From assembly GCF_031119335.1 (NCBI RefSeq), contig NZ_JAVHXT010000007.1:124001-188000 (forward strand): 64,000 nt of DNA. Direction: 5' to 3'. This document shows, piece by piece, positions 24,285 to 33,831 of this stretch (positions within the stretch are counted from its first letter, which is position 1; every line of letters begins with the position of its first letter). This stretch comes from Pedobacter sp. GTDB taxonomy: Bacteria > Bacteroidota > Bacteroidia > Sphingobacteriales > Sphingobacteriaceae. The position numbers and the translations under genes were made by a program. The notes beneath the pieces were generated by a model, which saw only the letters and a program-made list of their open reading frames with translations, was not told where the DNA came from and did no database searches.

Positions 24285-24713
24285 CTAAATTTGCGGCTTC
24301 GGCAGAATAGCTACAGTTAACCTACTTACACAGTTCATCTTACCTTTATCGGTATATAGTTTAATTTCCCAAAGATGTGTTTTACCGCCAATGTGTAGCG
24401 GTTTGCAAATTCCTTTTACAAATCCAGAACTTACTGGCCGGATGTGATTAGCGTTTACTTCTAGACCTACGGCAATGTACTTATCAGGATTGATGCACAT
24501 ATAGGAAGCGATACTTCCTAAAGTTTCTGCAAGCACCACCGAAGCACCGCCATGCAAAATTCCCGCAGGCTGATGCGTACGTTCATCTACTGGCATGGTT
24601 GCCACCAAGTAATCATCGCCAACTTCGGTAAATTCTATTCCCAATAAAGCACCAATGTGGTTTTTAGGGCGACTGTTGAGCATTTCGGGAGTAAATTCTT
24701 TAAACCAAATCAT
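24285..24713 (-). CDS. Hotdog-fold thioesterase (PaaI/YdiI type)
   Basis: The 142-residue single hotdog domain carries the active-site motif HGGASVVLAETLGS (Glu in the central helix) and a following TNANHIRP-like strand (VNANHIRPV). The family hydrolyses acyl-CoA thioesters. The closest functional types are DHNA-CoA thioesterase (MenI/YdiI) and phenylacetyl-CoA thioesterase (PaaI), and the sequence alone does not decide between them. A dispersed repeat separates it from the DinB gene upstream. Confidence 0.88.
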   Translation of the reverse strand: MIWFKEFTPEMLNSRPKNHIGALLGIEFTEVGDDYLVATMPVDERTHQPAGILHGGASVVLAETLGSIASYMCINPDKYIAVGLEVNANHIRPVSSGFVKGICKPLHIGGKTHLWEIKLYTDKGKMNCVSRLTVAILPKPQI

Positions 24714-24731
24714 AAATTAAGTCGTAAAAAC

Positions 24732-24774
24732 CACGGACACACAGATTTATTTCTAAATATCTGTACATCTGTGG
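24732..24774. repeat. CACACAGAT inverted repeat
   Basis: ACCACGGACACACAGAT at the left faces ATCTGTACATCTGTGG at the right. This is the layout of the CACATAGATACATAG family with CAGAT in place of TAGAT. It lies between DinB and the thioesterase. Confidence 0.55.
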
Positions 24775-25281
24775 CTAGTTTAAATATCGTTCAATAATCA
24801 CATTTTTGTGGTGCATCACATGGCCGGCCAAGATAAAAACCAATGCCCTAACTGAAATTGGATTGCCATTGGCGATGCCAGATCTATCTAATTCTTCGTC
24901 GTTAAGCGAGCTGAGCAGGTACATATTCGATTTTCTCAGCAATACAAATTCTTCGCACAGGCTTACTAAGCTTCTATCCTTAAAATGTGCATTAGTAACA
25001 TAATCGTCTTCGTTAAAACCAGGCAAAGCCGATTTTTCTGCTCTTGCAAAACTAGTTAAACGAAAAACCATGATACGTTCTGTATCGATGATATGCCCAA
25101 ACATCTCTTTGATGGTCCATTTTCCTGGAGCGTAGGCATAATCTGCTTTATCAACATGTTGCTGTACAAAAGCAGCGAAATTTTCGGCTTGCGTTTCCAA
25201 AATCTGCAACACATCACCGTCAACTAGGTCGATATAGCCTTTATACCACTGAGGGTAATCCTGTATTTGTGGTGGGTTCAT
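24775..25281 (-). CDS. DinB-family four-helix protein
   Basis: The 168-residue protein fits the DinB/YfiT metal-binding fold: KWTIKEMFGHIIDTERIM (first His), an Asp/Glu-rich middle and AGHVMHHKNVIIERY (two His at the C-terminus), giving the three-histidine metal site. Members act as thiol transferases (bacillithiol, mycothiol) or are uncharacterised. The start ATG lies 41 bases inside the upstream kinase gene, so translation may be coupled. Confidence 0.85.
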   Translation of the reverse strand: MNPPQIQDYPQWYKGYIDLVDGDVLQILETQAENFAAFVQQHVDKADYAYAPGKWTIKEMFGHIIDTERIMVFRLTSFARAEKSALPGFNEDDYVTNAHFKDRSLVSLCEEFVLLRKSNMYLLSSLNDEELDRSGIANGNPISVRALVFILAGHVMHHKNVIIERYLN

Positions 25282-26470
25282 AAGTAATGCTACTTTTTAA
25301 AATAATCCTGAAGGTAGTGCCTTTTCCCAATTCCGAATCTTTAACAAAGATTTGGCCCCGATGATAGTTTTCTACAATCCTTTTAGTTAAAGTTAAACCT
25401 AAGCCCCAACCTCTTTTTCTAGTGGTGTATCCAGGTTGAAAAACAGTATCAAATTTAGAGCGTGGAATGCCTTTTCCGGTATCGGTTACATCAATCAAAA
25501 CCTCTTCTTTAGCTAAATTTTCAATAATATTGATGGTGATAGTACCATCGTTATCTATGGCGTTTACTGCGTTTTTCAGTAAGTTTTCAATCACCCAATC
25601 AAAAAGTGGTGCCGAAAGCATTGCCCTTACTTGCATATCTCCAGTAATTACAAAGTTGATTTTGTCTGATGCACGAACTTTGAAATACTGCACAAAATTA
25701 TTGATGATCACATGAACCACATGGTCTTCCAATATTGGCATCGAACCAATTTTAGAGAAGCGATCTGCAATAATCTCCAATCGTTGAATATCGTTTTCCA
25801 TTTCGGCAACCAGCGGATCATTTTCCGCATCAAATCGAGACTTAATGAGTTCTACCCAAGCCATTAGCGAAGATATTGGTGTACCCAACTGATGGGCAGT
25901 TTCTTTGGCCATACCCACAAATTCCTGATCTCGTTCGGCTCTTCTTGCCGCACTAAAACCAACGTAAGCGGTAATTAAGAAAAGAGCAATTACACCTAGC
26001 TGAATGTAAGGGAAAAATCTCAACTGTGTTAAAATGCTAGAATCTTTGTAATAGGCAATGAGTTCTTCGTCGTTAATGCCTTTCATTTTTGCTGGCTGAT
26101 GCTGTTCTTTCATCTTGCTCAGCTGTCTTGCGAAATAAACCGAATCGTATTGCTTAGTTTTATTATCGGGATAGAGCGTTTTATTAGTGTCTAAACCATC
26201 CCATAAATAAATGGAGCCATCCATCTTGGTAATGATAACATCCATTTTGTTGTTCTTTTTGATAGTTTCGAAAACTTCAGATAGTTGTTCGTTATCATAC
26301 ATTTTCATCCGCTGTTCGGCAACTTTAATCCAAAGTAAGAATTGCGTTGCTTCTTCGCGTTCCATCTTCTTCACGAAAAAATCAGAATAAAAAACTGACG
26401 CTGCGCCAATAAGTGCGGCAAACATCAATAAAAACAATTTCCAACGCTTTTTTTTCTGATACGGATTCAT
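25241..26470 (-). CDS. Membrane sensor histidine kinase
   Basis: I place the start at 26470 (MNPYQKKKRWKL), directly before the first membrane segment; the in-frame ATG at 26527 adds 19 residues with little support. Layout: TM1 about 12-28, a periplasmic domain of about 125 residues with no known fold, TM2 about 155-175, H-box ETAHQLGTPISSL with H193, then N, G1 (DTGKGIP) and G2 (GWGLGLTLTKRIV) boxes of the ATPase domain. It has no HAMP domain and no cognate regulator beside it. The signal is unknown. Confidence 0.9.
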   Translation of the reverse strand: MNPYQKKKRWKLFLLMFAALIGAASVFYSDFFVKKMEREEATQFLLWIKVAEQRMKMYDNEQLSEVFETIKKNNKMDVIITKMDGSIYLWDGLDTNKTLYPDNKTKQYDSVYFARQLSKMKEQHQPAKMKGINDEELIAYYKDSSILTQLRFFPYIQLGVIALFLITAYVGFSAARRAERDQEFVGMAKETAHQLGTPISSLMAWVELIKSRFDAENDPLVAEMENDIQRLEIIADRFSKIGSMPILEDHVVHVIINNFVQYFKVRASDKINFVITGDMQVRAMLSAPLFDWVIENLLKNAVNAIDNDGTITINIIENLAKEEVLIDVTDTGKGIPRSKFDTVFQPGYTTRKRGWGLGLTLTKRIVENYHRGQIFVKDSELGKGTTFRIILKSSITYEPTTNTGLPSVV

Positions 26471-26551
26471 GCTTTGCCAAATTACAATATCAGAACGTAA
26501 AAACCACAAATTATGATGTATTTTCAAAAACCTTAATCAAGATGAAAAGCA

Positions 26552-26559
26552 TATCTTTG
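26552..26559 (+). promoter_or_regulatory. -7 box (TATCTTTG) upstream of gltX
   Basis: TATCTTTG fits the TAnnTTTG consensus. The 80-bp leader to the ATG at 26642 contains GCGTTT/AACGC-type short repeats (about 26565-26630). No clear -33 box at the right distance. Confidence 0.45.
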
Positions 26560-26641
26560 CAGCGTCTGCGTTTTGCGCATAGCGATAAGCGAACCTAACG
26601 CTTTACGCCAAACGCGTCACGCCAAACGATTAAACACAAAC

Positions 26642-28153
26642 ATGAGTAAAGAAGTTAGAGTTAGATTTGCGCCAAGCCCAACAGGTGGTTTGCATTTAGG
26701 AGGAGTTAGAACAGCCCTTTTCAATTATCTTTTTGCTAAAAAACATAACGGTACTTTCATTCTAAGAGTAGAAGATACCGATCAAACCCGCTTTGTTGAA
26801 GGAGCAGAACAATACATTGTAGATTGTTTAGAATGGTGTGGTATAGCACCCGATGAAAGTCCGCAAAAGCCAGGTGCTTTTGGCCCTTACCGCCAAAGTG
26901 AACGCAAACCTAGCTACCGCCAATACGCAGAGCAGCTTGTGGCCAGCGGTTACGCTTACTATGCTTTTGATACTTCCGAAGAATTAACAGCCAAGAGAGC
27001 AGAAGAACCTAACTTCCTGTACGGGCAAAAAAGTCGGATGCAAATGCGCAATTCACTTACACTTACGCAAAGCGAAGTAAGCGAATTATTAGCGCAAAAC
27101 GCACCTCATGTAATTCGTATTAAAATGCCTACAGATGAGCAGGTTACTTTTACCGATATGATTAGGGGCGTAGTAAGTTTTGATGCCAATTTAGTAGACG
27201 ATAAAGTTTTGCTAAAAGCTGATGGTATGCCAACTTATCACTTAGCAGTGGTTGTGGATGACAAGGCAATGGAAATATCGCACATTTTTAGGGGCGAAGA
27301 ATGGTTACCATCTGCACCAATCCACTTGTTGCTTTGGAAATATTTAGGCTGGGCCGATGAAATGCCTGCTTGGGCGCATTTGCCTTTAATTTTAAAGCCA
27401 GATGGCAACGGTAAGCTGAGCAAACGCGATGGTGATAGATTAGGCTTCCCGGTTTATGCTATGGATTGGACTGATCCTAAAACTGGCGATTTAACCAAAG
27501 GATTTAAAGAGTTGGGCTTTATGCCAGAAGCTTTTGTAAATCTTTTAGGCGTGTTGGGATGGAATGATGGAACTGACAAAGAGATTTTCTCGTTAGAAGA
27601 ACTGAAGGCTAGTTTTTCTGTAGAAAGAATTAGCAAAGCTGGGGCAAAATTCGATTTTGAAAAAGCAAAGTGGTTTAATCATGAGTGGATTAAGTCGGCC
27701 AGCGTTGAGTGTTTAGCGTTAAGCGTTAGAAAGGAACTAGATAAAGAAGGTGTTGAAGTTCGTGACGAACAAAAACTAGCAGAAGTAATAGAGATGGTAA
27801 AAGATAGGTGTACTTTATTGCCAGATTTTGTAACACAAACCGCCTACTTTTTTGTTACTCCACCTGCTTATGATTCTGCTGCGGTAAAACCAAAGTGGAA
27901 CGCAGAAAAAGCAGATTTTTTCAATGAATTTGCTAACACATTAAATATCGAACTGAGTGCTGTAGACTTGGAGGCAAGTTTTAAGGCATTGGCCGAAGCT
28001 AAAGGTTTAAAACCAGGAGAAGTGATGTTACCGCTACGAATTATGTTGGTTGGTGGTAAATTTGGCCCTGGTGTTTTCGATATTGTGAAGTTATTGGGAA
28101 AAGAGGAAACTCAAAACAGAATAGCTAAAGGGATTGCAGAATTTAATTCCTAA
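26642..28153 (+). CDS. gltX: Glutamate--tRNA ligase
   Basis: The class I synthetase has the HIGH-type motif PSPTGGLHLGG near residue 10 and the KMSKS-type motif GKLSKRDGD. The start at 26642 (MSKEVRVRFAPSP) gives a normal 503-residue protein; the upstream in-frame codon at 26573 lies in repeat-like sequence. It charges tRNA-Glu and possibly tRNA-Gln, as many Bacteroidota do (gatABC would be needed and is not seen here). Bases 27701-27730 contain GCGTTAAGCGTTAG-like heptamers resembling the repeats in its own leader; they encode about residues 354-363 in the anticodon-binding half. Confidence 0.95.
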   Translation: MSKEVRVRFAPSPTGGLHLGGVRTALFNYLFAKKHNGTFILRVEDTDQTRFVEGAEQYIVDCLEWCGIAPDESPQKPGAFGPYRQSERKPSYRQYAEQLVASGYAYYAFDTSEELTAKRAEEPNFLYGQKSRMQMRNSLTLTQSEVSELLAQNAPHVIRIKMPTDEQVTFTDMIRGVVSFDANLVDDKVLLKADGMPTYHLAVVVDDKAMEISHIFRGEEWLPSAPIHLLLWKYLGWADEMPAWAHLPLILKPDGNGKLSKRDGDRLGFPVYAMDWTDPKTGDLTKGFKELGFMPEAFVNLLGVLGWNDGTDKEIFSLEELKASFSVERISKAGAKFDFEKAKWFNHEWIKSASVECLALSVRKELDKEGVEVRDEQKLAEVIEMVKDRCTLLPDFVTQTAYFFVTPPAYDSAAVKPKWNAEKADFFNEFANTLNIELSAVDLEASFKALAEAKGLKPGEVMLPLRIMLVGGKFGPGVFDIVKLLGKEETQNRIAKGIAEFNS

Positions 28154-28181
28154 ATTGAAATAAAATTTAAACATCTACACT

Positions 28182-29021
28182 ATGCAATGGTTCGGTAAGG
28201 GCAGTAACAATATGGAAGACGGTCGCGGTGGCGGCGGTGGAAAAGTTGCGCTTGGTGGTGGTATCGGTATCATCATCGTTATTATTGGTTTGTTTTTAGG
28301 CAAAGACCTAACAGGCTTGGTAAATCAGTTACCGATAACTTCCGAGCAAACCGAAGTGAAACAAGGCGTACCAGCTGGCGATGAGCAAGGTCAATTCGTT
28401 TCTGGTGTATTAGAATCAACAGAGATTGTTTGGGAACAGCAATTCAGCCAACTCGGCTTGCAATATCAACAACCAAAATTAAGGTTATTTGAAGACGGCG
28501 TACAAACCGCTTGTGGTGGCGCTTCTTCTGCTGTTGGTCCATTTTACTGCCCTGCAGATAGCAAGGTTTATATTGATCTTTCTTTTTTCGAAGAACTGAA
28601 AAACCGCTTTGGTGCTGCTGGCGATTTTGCGCAAGCTTATGTAATTGCTCACGAAGTTGGCCACCACGTACAAAACTTGTTGGGCACTTCTGAGAAAGTG
28701 CAAAGTGCCCGCCGCAGATTGAGCGAAACGGAATACAATAAGCTATCAGTAAGTTTAGAATTACAAGCAGATTTCTATGCAGGTTTATGGGCTTATCATG
28801 CACAAAAACTTGACAACTTCAGACTTGATCCCGGAGATTTAGAAGAAGCCTTAACTGCAGCAAATGCCATAGGCGATGATAAGTTACAAAAGCAAGCTAC
28901 TGGCGAAGTTGTTCCAGATTCGTTTACGCACGGTACTTCGGCACAACGCATGTACTGGTTCAAAAAAGGATTCGAAAGCGGCGATTTTAACCAAGGAGAT
29001 ACTTTTAACAACCGCCGATAG
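28182..29021 (+). CDS. Neutral zinc metallopeptidase, YpfJ family
   Basis: The 279-residue protein has a glycine-rich N-terminus, one membrane segment (about 23-40) and a zincin domain with HEVGHH (H157, E158, H161) followed by the third-ligand region LELQADFYAGLWA. The domain probably faces the periplasm. The family (PF04228) is widespread and its substrate is unknown. The gene lies 28 bp after gltX on the same strand and may be read through from it. Confidence 0.9.
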   Translation: MQWFGKGSNNMEDGRGGGGGKVALGGGIGIIIVIIGLFLGKDLTGLVNQLPITSEQTEVKQGVPAGDEQGQFVSGVLESTEIVWEQQFSQLGLQYQQPKLRLFEDGVQTACGGASSAVGPFYCPADSKVYIDLSFFEELKNRFGAAGDFAQAYVIAHEVGHHVQNLLGTSEKVQSARRRLSETEYNKLSVSLELQADFYAGLWAYHAQKLDNFRLDPGDLEEALTAANAIGDDKLQKQATGEVVPDSFTHGTSAQRMYWFKKGFESGDFNQGDTFNNRR

Positions 29022-29090
29022 TCATACGGCTGGCAAAACCATAAGTTGTAAATAAAATTCATATCCAATCATTTTTATTTACATTTGAGA

Positions 29091-30215
29091 ATGATCTTAC
29101 TTGTTGACGATACTCCAGAGAACCTCATTTCTTTGAAAAACGTTCTCGAAAAACATGGTTTTGAAGTAGATACCGCCAACTCGGGTGAAGAAGCACTAAA
29201 GAAAGTGCTTAAAAACTCTTATGTACTCATCATTTTGGATGTACAGATGCCCGAGATGGACGGTTTTGAGGTGGCCGAAGTAATTTCTGGCTACAGCAAA
29301 GCAAAAGAAACAGCAATTATTTTTCTATCTGCGGCAAATACAGAGTTTCGATTTATTGCCAAAGGTTACTCTTCAGGCGGTTTAGATTACATCACGAAAC
29401 CTGTAGACATCAACATCCTTCTATTAAAAATTAAAACTTTTTATCGTATTTACGAACAAAGCCGTAAGCTTAACGAAGTGCAAAAAGCACTTTTGGAAGA
29501 GATCGAATTTAGGAAAGAGGCGGAAAGAAAGAAAGACGATTTCATTAGCATTGCCAGTCACGAGCTAAAAACCCCGTTAACCAGCGTAAAGGGATATATT
29601 CAACTGTTAGAAAGGGGACTAAACAAAGGTGATATCGATTTGGTTAAAAGCCATTTATCTAAGGCGCAAGTTCAGTTAGAAAAGTTGAACGGTTTAATTG
29701 CCGATTTATTGGATATTTCTAAGATCGAAAGTGGCAAACTTAAGTTCAATAAGCAGTATTTCGATATCGATCCCTTGTTGGATAGTATCATTGAGGTGAT
29801 CCATCAGTCTAACCCAGATTTCAAAATCATTAAAGAAGGCAAAGTAAATGCAAAAATTTTTGGCGATGAAATGAGGATAGAACAAGTGGTGGTTAATTTT
29901 CTAACCAATGCCATTAAGTATTCGCCAGGAACAACAGAAGCACACATGAAAGTCCGTTTGGAAAACAGCGAACTTTATTTGGGCGTAAAAGATTCTGGAA
30001 TAGGAATGCAGCCCGAGCAAATAAAACGAGTTTTCGAAAAATTTTATCGTGTTGAAGAAACTTCTCACCGTTTTCAGGGTTTAGGTATTGGTCTTTACAT
30101 CTCTTCTGAAATTATCAAAAGACATGGAGGCCAAATTAACGTTAAATCCGTTTATGGCGAAGGCTCCGAATTTTATTTTACTATACCGGTAGATCAATTA
30201 AACACCGAAGTTTAA
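29091..30215 (+). CDS. Response regulator-histidine kinase (REC-HK)
   Basis: The ATG at 29091 gives MILLVDDTPEN, the normal receiver start; the TTG at 29085 is part of a -7-like box TACATTTG (29080-29087). The receiver spans 1-120 with phospho-acceptor D50. After a helical linker come HisKA (SHELKTPLTSVKGY, H157) and an ATPase domain (NFLTNAIKYSP, DSGIGM, GLGIGLYI). There is no membrane segment, so it is a cytosolic kinase controlled by its own receiver. It is the first gene of a six-gene plus-strand signalling cluster, with 17 bp to the next gene. Confidence 0.9.
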   Translation: MILLVDDTPENLISLKNVLEKHGFEVDTANSGEEALKKVLKNSYVLIILDVQMPEMDGFEVAEVISGYSKAKETAIIFLSAANTEFRFIAKGYSSGGLDYITKPVDINILLLKIKTFYRIYEQSRKLNEVQKALLEEIEFRKEAERKKDDFISIASHELKTPLTSVKGYIQLLERGLNKGDIDLVKSHLSKAQVQLEKLNGLIADLLDISKIESGKLKFNKQYFDIDPLLDSIIEVIHQSNPDFKIIKEGKVNAKIFGDEMRIEQVVVNFLTNAIKYSPGTTEAHMKVRLENSELYLGVKDSGIGMQPEQIKRVFEKFYRVEETSHRFQGLGIGLYISSEIIKRHGGQINVKSVYGEGSEFYFTIPVDQLNTEV

Positions 30216-30232
30216 CAGCATATTATTTATAG

Positions 30233-33200
30233 ATGAAACTATCCTTAAAAACTAACCTGCGCATTGGTTTAGGAATTTCCTTGCTACTTTTAATCATCAC
30301 CTCCGTAGCTTCTTTTGTTAGTATAAAGAATCTCATTAAAAGTGCCGATATGGTGGTAGAAAGTAATGCCATCATCAACGATGTTGACAATATCGTATCC
30401 ATGTTAAAAGATGCTGAGACAGGACAGCGAGGCTTTTTATTAACAGGTAATACAGTTTTTTTAGATCCGTACGAAAGAGGTATCAAAAGAACCGACTCGC
30501 TTTTTGCTATCGTAATGGAAGCGACAAAGGACAACGCCTTTCATCAACAAAAGTTAAATGAACTTAAAACCATTATTGGCAAAAGAATGGAAGTTTTGGT
30601 TAGTACCATTGAAACCAAACGCCAGCGAGGAACGGTTTTAGAAAAAACACTTTTAGAAGGTAAAGTTTACATGGACGATGCCCGCAGGGTTATTAGAGAA
30701 ATTAGATTAGAAGAAAAGCGATCTTTAGGTGAAAAAACAGCCGAGATGAACACTTTAGCTGGTTTTTCTCCAATTCTAATTGTAATTGCAGCGGTTTTAT
30801 CTGTGCTTAGCACGGTATTTTTCTACCAAAAAGTAAGTTCAGAGTTTAATGAGCGTGTTTCATTATTTCAGCAATTGCAGCATCTTAACGAAGATACCGC
30901 TAAAAGAATTGATACCATAAAGAGCATTGCGCATCAAATTTCTTCTGGAAATTATAAGGTTAGGCTGCACGAAACATCTAAAGATGGGCTAGGTAGTCTA
31001 TCGGGTTCATTAAACAGCATGGCCGAATCTTTACAGCATTCGTTTACGCTTTTGGAAGATAAAGAATGGATGCAAACAGGTGTAGCTACACTTAACGATA
31101 AAATGGTTGGGGATAAGGATGTGGAGAGTTTGGCTAAAGACGTGCTGATTGCTGTAGTAGAACACACTAAAAGTATGGTAGGTGCCTTCTACATTTTAGA
31201 GGACGACCAACATTTGCATTTACTTACCGGATATGCGCTAGATTTTAACGAAAGTAGAAAAAGGATTGCTATTGGCGAAGGTTTGGTGGGGCAGGCTTTC
31301 CAATCGGAGAAGTTGATTTTGCTAGAAAAAGTACCAAACAACGAAGTAACCATCAGCTATGCTACAGGACAAACTAAGCCTACAAACGTAGTAGCATTTC
31401 CAATTGTACGAAATGGTTTGGTGCTTGGTGTTATTGAATTGGCTACGGTAAACGCCTATCCGCAGCGTAAGATAGAGTTTATGACCAATGTTTCTACCAA
31501 CATTGGTATTGCGGTAAATGCGGCCCAGAACCGTAAAAAATTGCAAGACTTCTTGGAAGAAACGCAATCTCAGGCAGAAGAATTGCAAGCACAGCACAGT
31601 GAGTTGGAAGCACTAAATGCCGAACTGGAAGCACAAACGCAAAAAATACAAGCTTCGGAAGAAGAACTACGAGTGCAACAAGAGGAGCTGCTACAAAGTA
31701 ATCAGGAACTGGAGGAAAGAAGCAGTTTATTGGAAGAAAGAAACCAGTTAATTTCTGAACGTAACCAAGAAATTAAGCTAAAAGCAGAGCAGCTGGAACA
31801 AAGCACGAGGTATAAATCGGAGTTTTTGGCAAACATGTCGCACGAGTTGCGTACACCACTAAACTCAATTTTATTGCTTTCTAAGCTGATGTCTGAAAGT
31901 GAGGAACTGCAAAAAGAATACACAGAATACGCATCGGTAATTCAAAGTTCTGGTCAAGGCTTATTAAGCTTAATTGACGAAATTCTCGATCTTTCGAAGA
32001 TTGAAGCAGGTAAAATGGAATTGGAGATTGGCAATGTTAGAATTGATGAAGTTACAGCAGATATTAGGTCGTTATTTATGCCTATTGCAAAAGATAAACA
32101 CCTGGATCTAGTAATCGGCGTTTCTGGTGATGCTCCAGCAAGTTTTACAACCGATAAAATGCGTTTGTCGCAAATTTTGAAGAACCTTTTATCTAATGCT
32201 TTTAAATTTACGTCACAAGGCAAGGTGAGCTTATCTATAGGTTATAACGAGAAAGATGATATCTTAAGTTTTGCCGTTGCTGACACTGGAATAGGCATTC
32301 CTAGAGAAAAACAGGGCTTAGTGTTCGAAGCTTTTCAACAGGCAGATGGTTCTACACGACGTAAATTTGGAGGTACGGGTTTAGGTTTGTCAATTAGCAA
32401 GCAGCTCGCAAAACTTTTAGGAGGAAACATCAAGTTAGAAAGCAAGGAAGGCGAAGGCAGTACTTTCACACTTACCATACCAGCAAATTACGAGGATAGG
32501 AAAGAAGTATTTTTTGCTGAAACTACCACTGAAGTGGTAGAAGAGCAACCGCAAGTGATCAAAGAAGATGAACGTTTTGTTGTTTCTAAAATTCCGGCAG
32601 ATGTAGAAGACGACCGAAATAACATCACCTCAGAAGATAAAGCTATCCTCATTATTGAAGATGATACTTATTTTGCTAAAACGCTACTAGATTTCACCAG
32701 AAAACGTAGCTATAAAGGCTTGGTGGCTGTTCGAGGCGATGTGGGTATAGAAATGGCTCAGAAATACAATCCATTGGCAATATTGTTAGATATTCAGTTG
32801 CCAGTTAAAGATGGATGGCAAGTTATGGACGAGCTAAAATCTAATGCGTTAACCAGACATATTCCGGTACACATCATGTCGTCGCTTTCTGCAAAAAGGG
32901 AGAGCTTGCAAAAAGGTGCAGTAGATTTCATTAACAAACCTTTTGCATTAGAACACATGAAACTGATTTTTGAAAAGCTGGAATATGCTCTGAGTAAAAA
33001 TCCGAAGAAGGTTTTAATTGTAGAGGAAAACAAACAGCACGCACAAGCTTTAAGCCACTATTTAGGCACAGCAAATCTGCAGACCATTGTAGCTTCTAAC
33101 ATCAATGAAAGTATAGAAGCTTTGCAACGTAAAGAAGTAGATTGTGTAATTCTAGATATGGGCATTCCTGATAAAAATGCCTACGAAACTTTAGAAACCA

Positions 33201-33817
33201 TCAAGAAAAGTGAAGGCTTGGAAAACCTGCCAATCATCATCTTTACAGGTAAAAACCTTTCTAAAGGCGAAGAAACAAGGATTAAGCAATATGCAGATTC
33301 TATTGTAGTGAAAACTGCTCATTCTTATCAACGCATTTTAGATGAAGCTGCGGTTTTCTTACACTTAGTAGAAGAAAAGGGAAATAAGGGTAAGCAACCA
33401 AGCAAATTGGAAACTTTACCAAATGTAGCCGATGTGCTTAAAGATAAAGTTGTGCTCATTGCCGATGATGATGTGAGAAACATTTTCTCGCTAACCAAAG
33501 CTTTAGAGCCCCATAAAATGAAGGTTTTGCCAGCAACTGATGGTAAGGAAGCTTTAGCAGCTATTAAGGCAAATCCAAACGTTGATGTAGTTTTAATGGA
33601 TATGATGATGCCTGAGTTAGATGGCTACGAAACTACCAAACAAATTAGGGCAATGGCTCCTTACAAAAACTTGCCAATATTGGCTGTAACCGCAAAAGCG
33701 ATGATGGGAGATAGAGAAAAATGTATTGCCGCGGGCGCATCTGACTATATCTCGAAACCAGTAGATATAGATCAATTGATCTCATTGTTAAGGGTTTGGC
33801 TTTACGATAAACTTTAA
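30233..33817 (+). CDS. Hybrid sensor kinase CHASE3-HAMP-GAF-HK-REC-REC-REC
   Basis: The 1194-residue protein has TM1 (about 10-30), a CHASE3 periplasmic domain (DAETGQRGFLLTG near 60), TM2 (about 178-200), HAMP, GAF (about 285-430) and a long Glu/Gln-rich coiled coil (about 440-525). Then come HisKA with SHELRTPLNS (H537), the ATPase domain, and three receivers at about 800-925, 930-1060 and 1075-1194. The second receiver has a degenerate acid pocket (VEENKQ) although LDMGIPD is kept. The last, with IADDDVRN and DMMMPELDGY, closely resembles the stand-alone receiver downstream, suggesting duplication. It is the membrane input of the cluster. Confidence 0.93.
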   Translation: MKLSLKTNLRIGLGISLLLLIITSVASFVSIKNLIKSADMVVESNAIINDVDNIVSMLKDAETGQRGFLLTGNTVFLDPYERGIKRTDSLFAIVMEATKDNAFHQQKLNELKTIIGKRMEVLVSTIETKRQRGTVLEKTLLEGKVYMDDARRVIREIRLEEKRSLGEKTAEMNTLAGFSPILIVIAAVLSVLSTVFFYQKVSSEFNERVSLFQQLQHLNEDTAKRIDTIKSIAHQISSGNYKVRLHETSKDGLGSLSGSLNSMAESLQHSFTLLEDKEWMQTGVATLNDKMVGDKDVESLAKDVLIAVVEHTKSMVGAFYILEDDQHLHLLTGYALDFNESRKRIAIGEGLVGQAFQSEKLILLEKVPNNEVTISYATGQTKPTNVVAFPIVRNGLVLGVIELATVNAYPQRKIEFMTNVSTNIGIAVNAAQNRKKLQDFLEETQSQAEELQAQHSELEALNAELEAQTQKIQASEEELRVQQEELLQSNQELEERSSLLEERNQLISERNQEIKLKAEQLEQSTRYKSEFLANMSHELRTPLNSILLLSKLMSESEELQKEYTEYASVIQSSGQGLLSLIDEILDLSKIEAGKMELEIGNVRIDEVTADIRSLFMPIAKDKHLDLVIGVSGDAPASFTTDKMRLSQILKNLLSNAFKFTSQGKVSLSIGYNEKDDILSFAVADTGIGIPREKQGLVFEAFQQADGSTRRKFGGTGLGLSISKQLAKLLGGNIKLESKEGEGSTFTLTIPANYEDRKEVFFAETTTEVVEEQPQVIKEDERFVVSKIPADVEDDRNNITSEDKAILIIEDDTYFAKTLLDFTRKRSYKGLVAVRGDVGIEMAQKYNPLAILLDIQLPVKDGWQVMDELKSNALTRHIPVHIMSSLSAKRESLQKGAVDFINKPFALEHMKLIFEKLEYALSKNPKKVLIVEENKQHAQALSHYLGTANLQTIVASNINESIEALQRKEVDCVILDMGIPDKNAYETLETIKKSEGLENLPIIIFTGKNLSKGEETRIKQYADSIVVKTAHSYQRILDEAAVFLHLVEEKGNKGKQPSKLETLPNVADVLKDKVVLIADDDVRNIFSLTKALEPHKMKVLPATDGKEALAAIKANPNVDVVLMDMMMPELDGYETTKQIRAMAPYKNLPILAVTAKAMMGDREKCIAAGASDYISKPVDIDQLISLLRVWLYDKL

Positions 33818-33831
33818 TTGTGTAATAAAAT

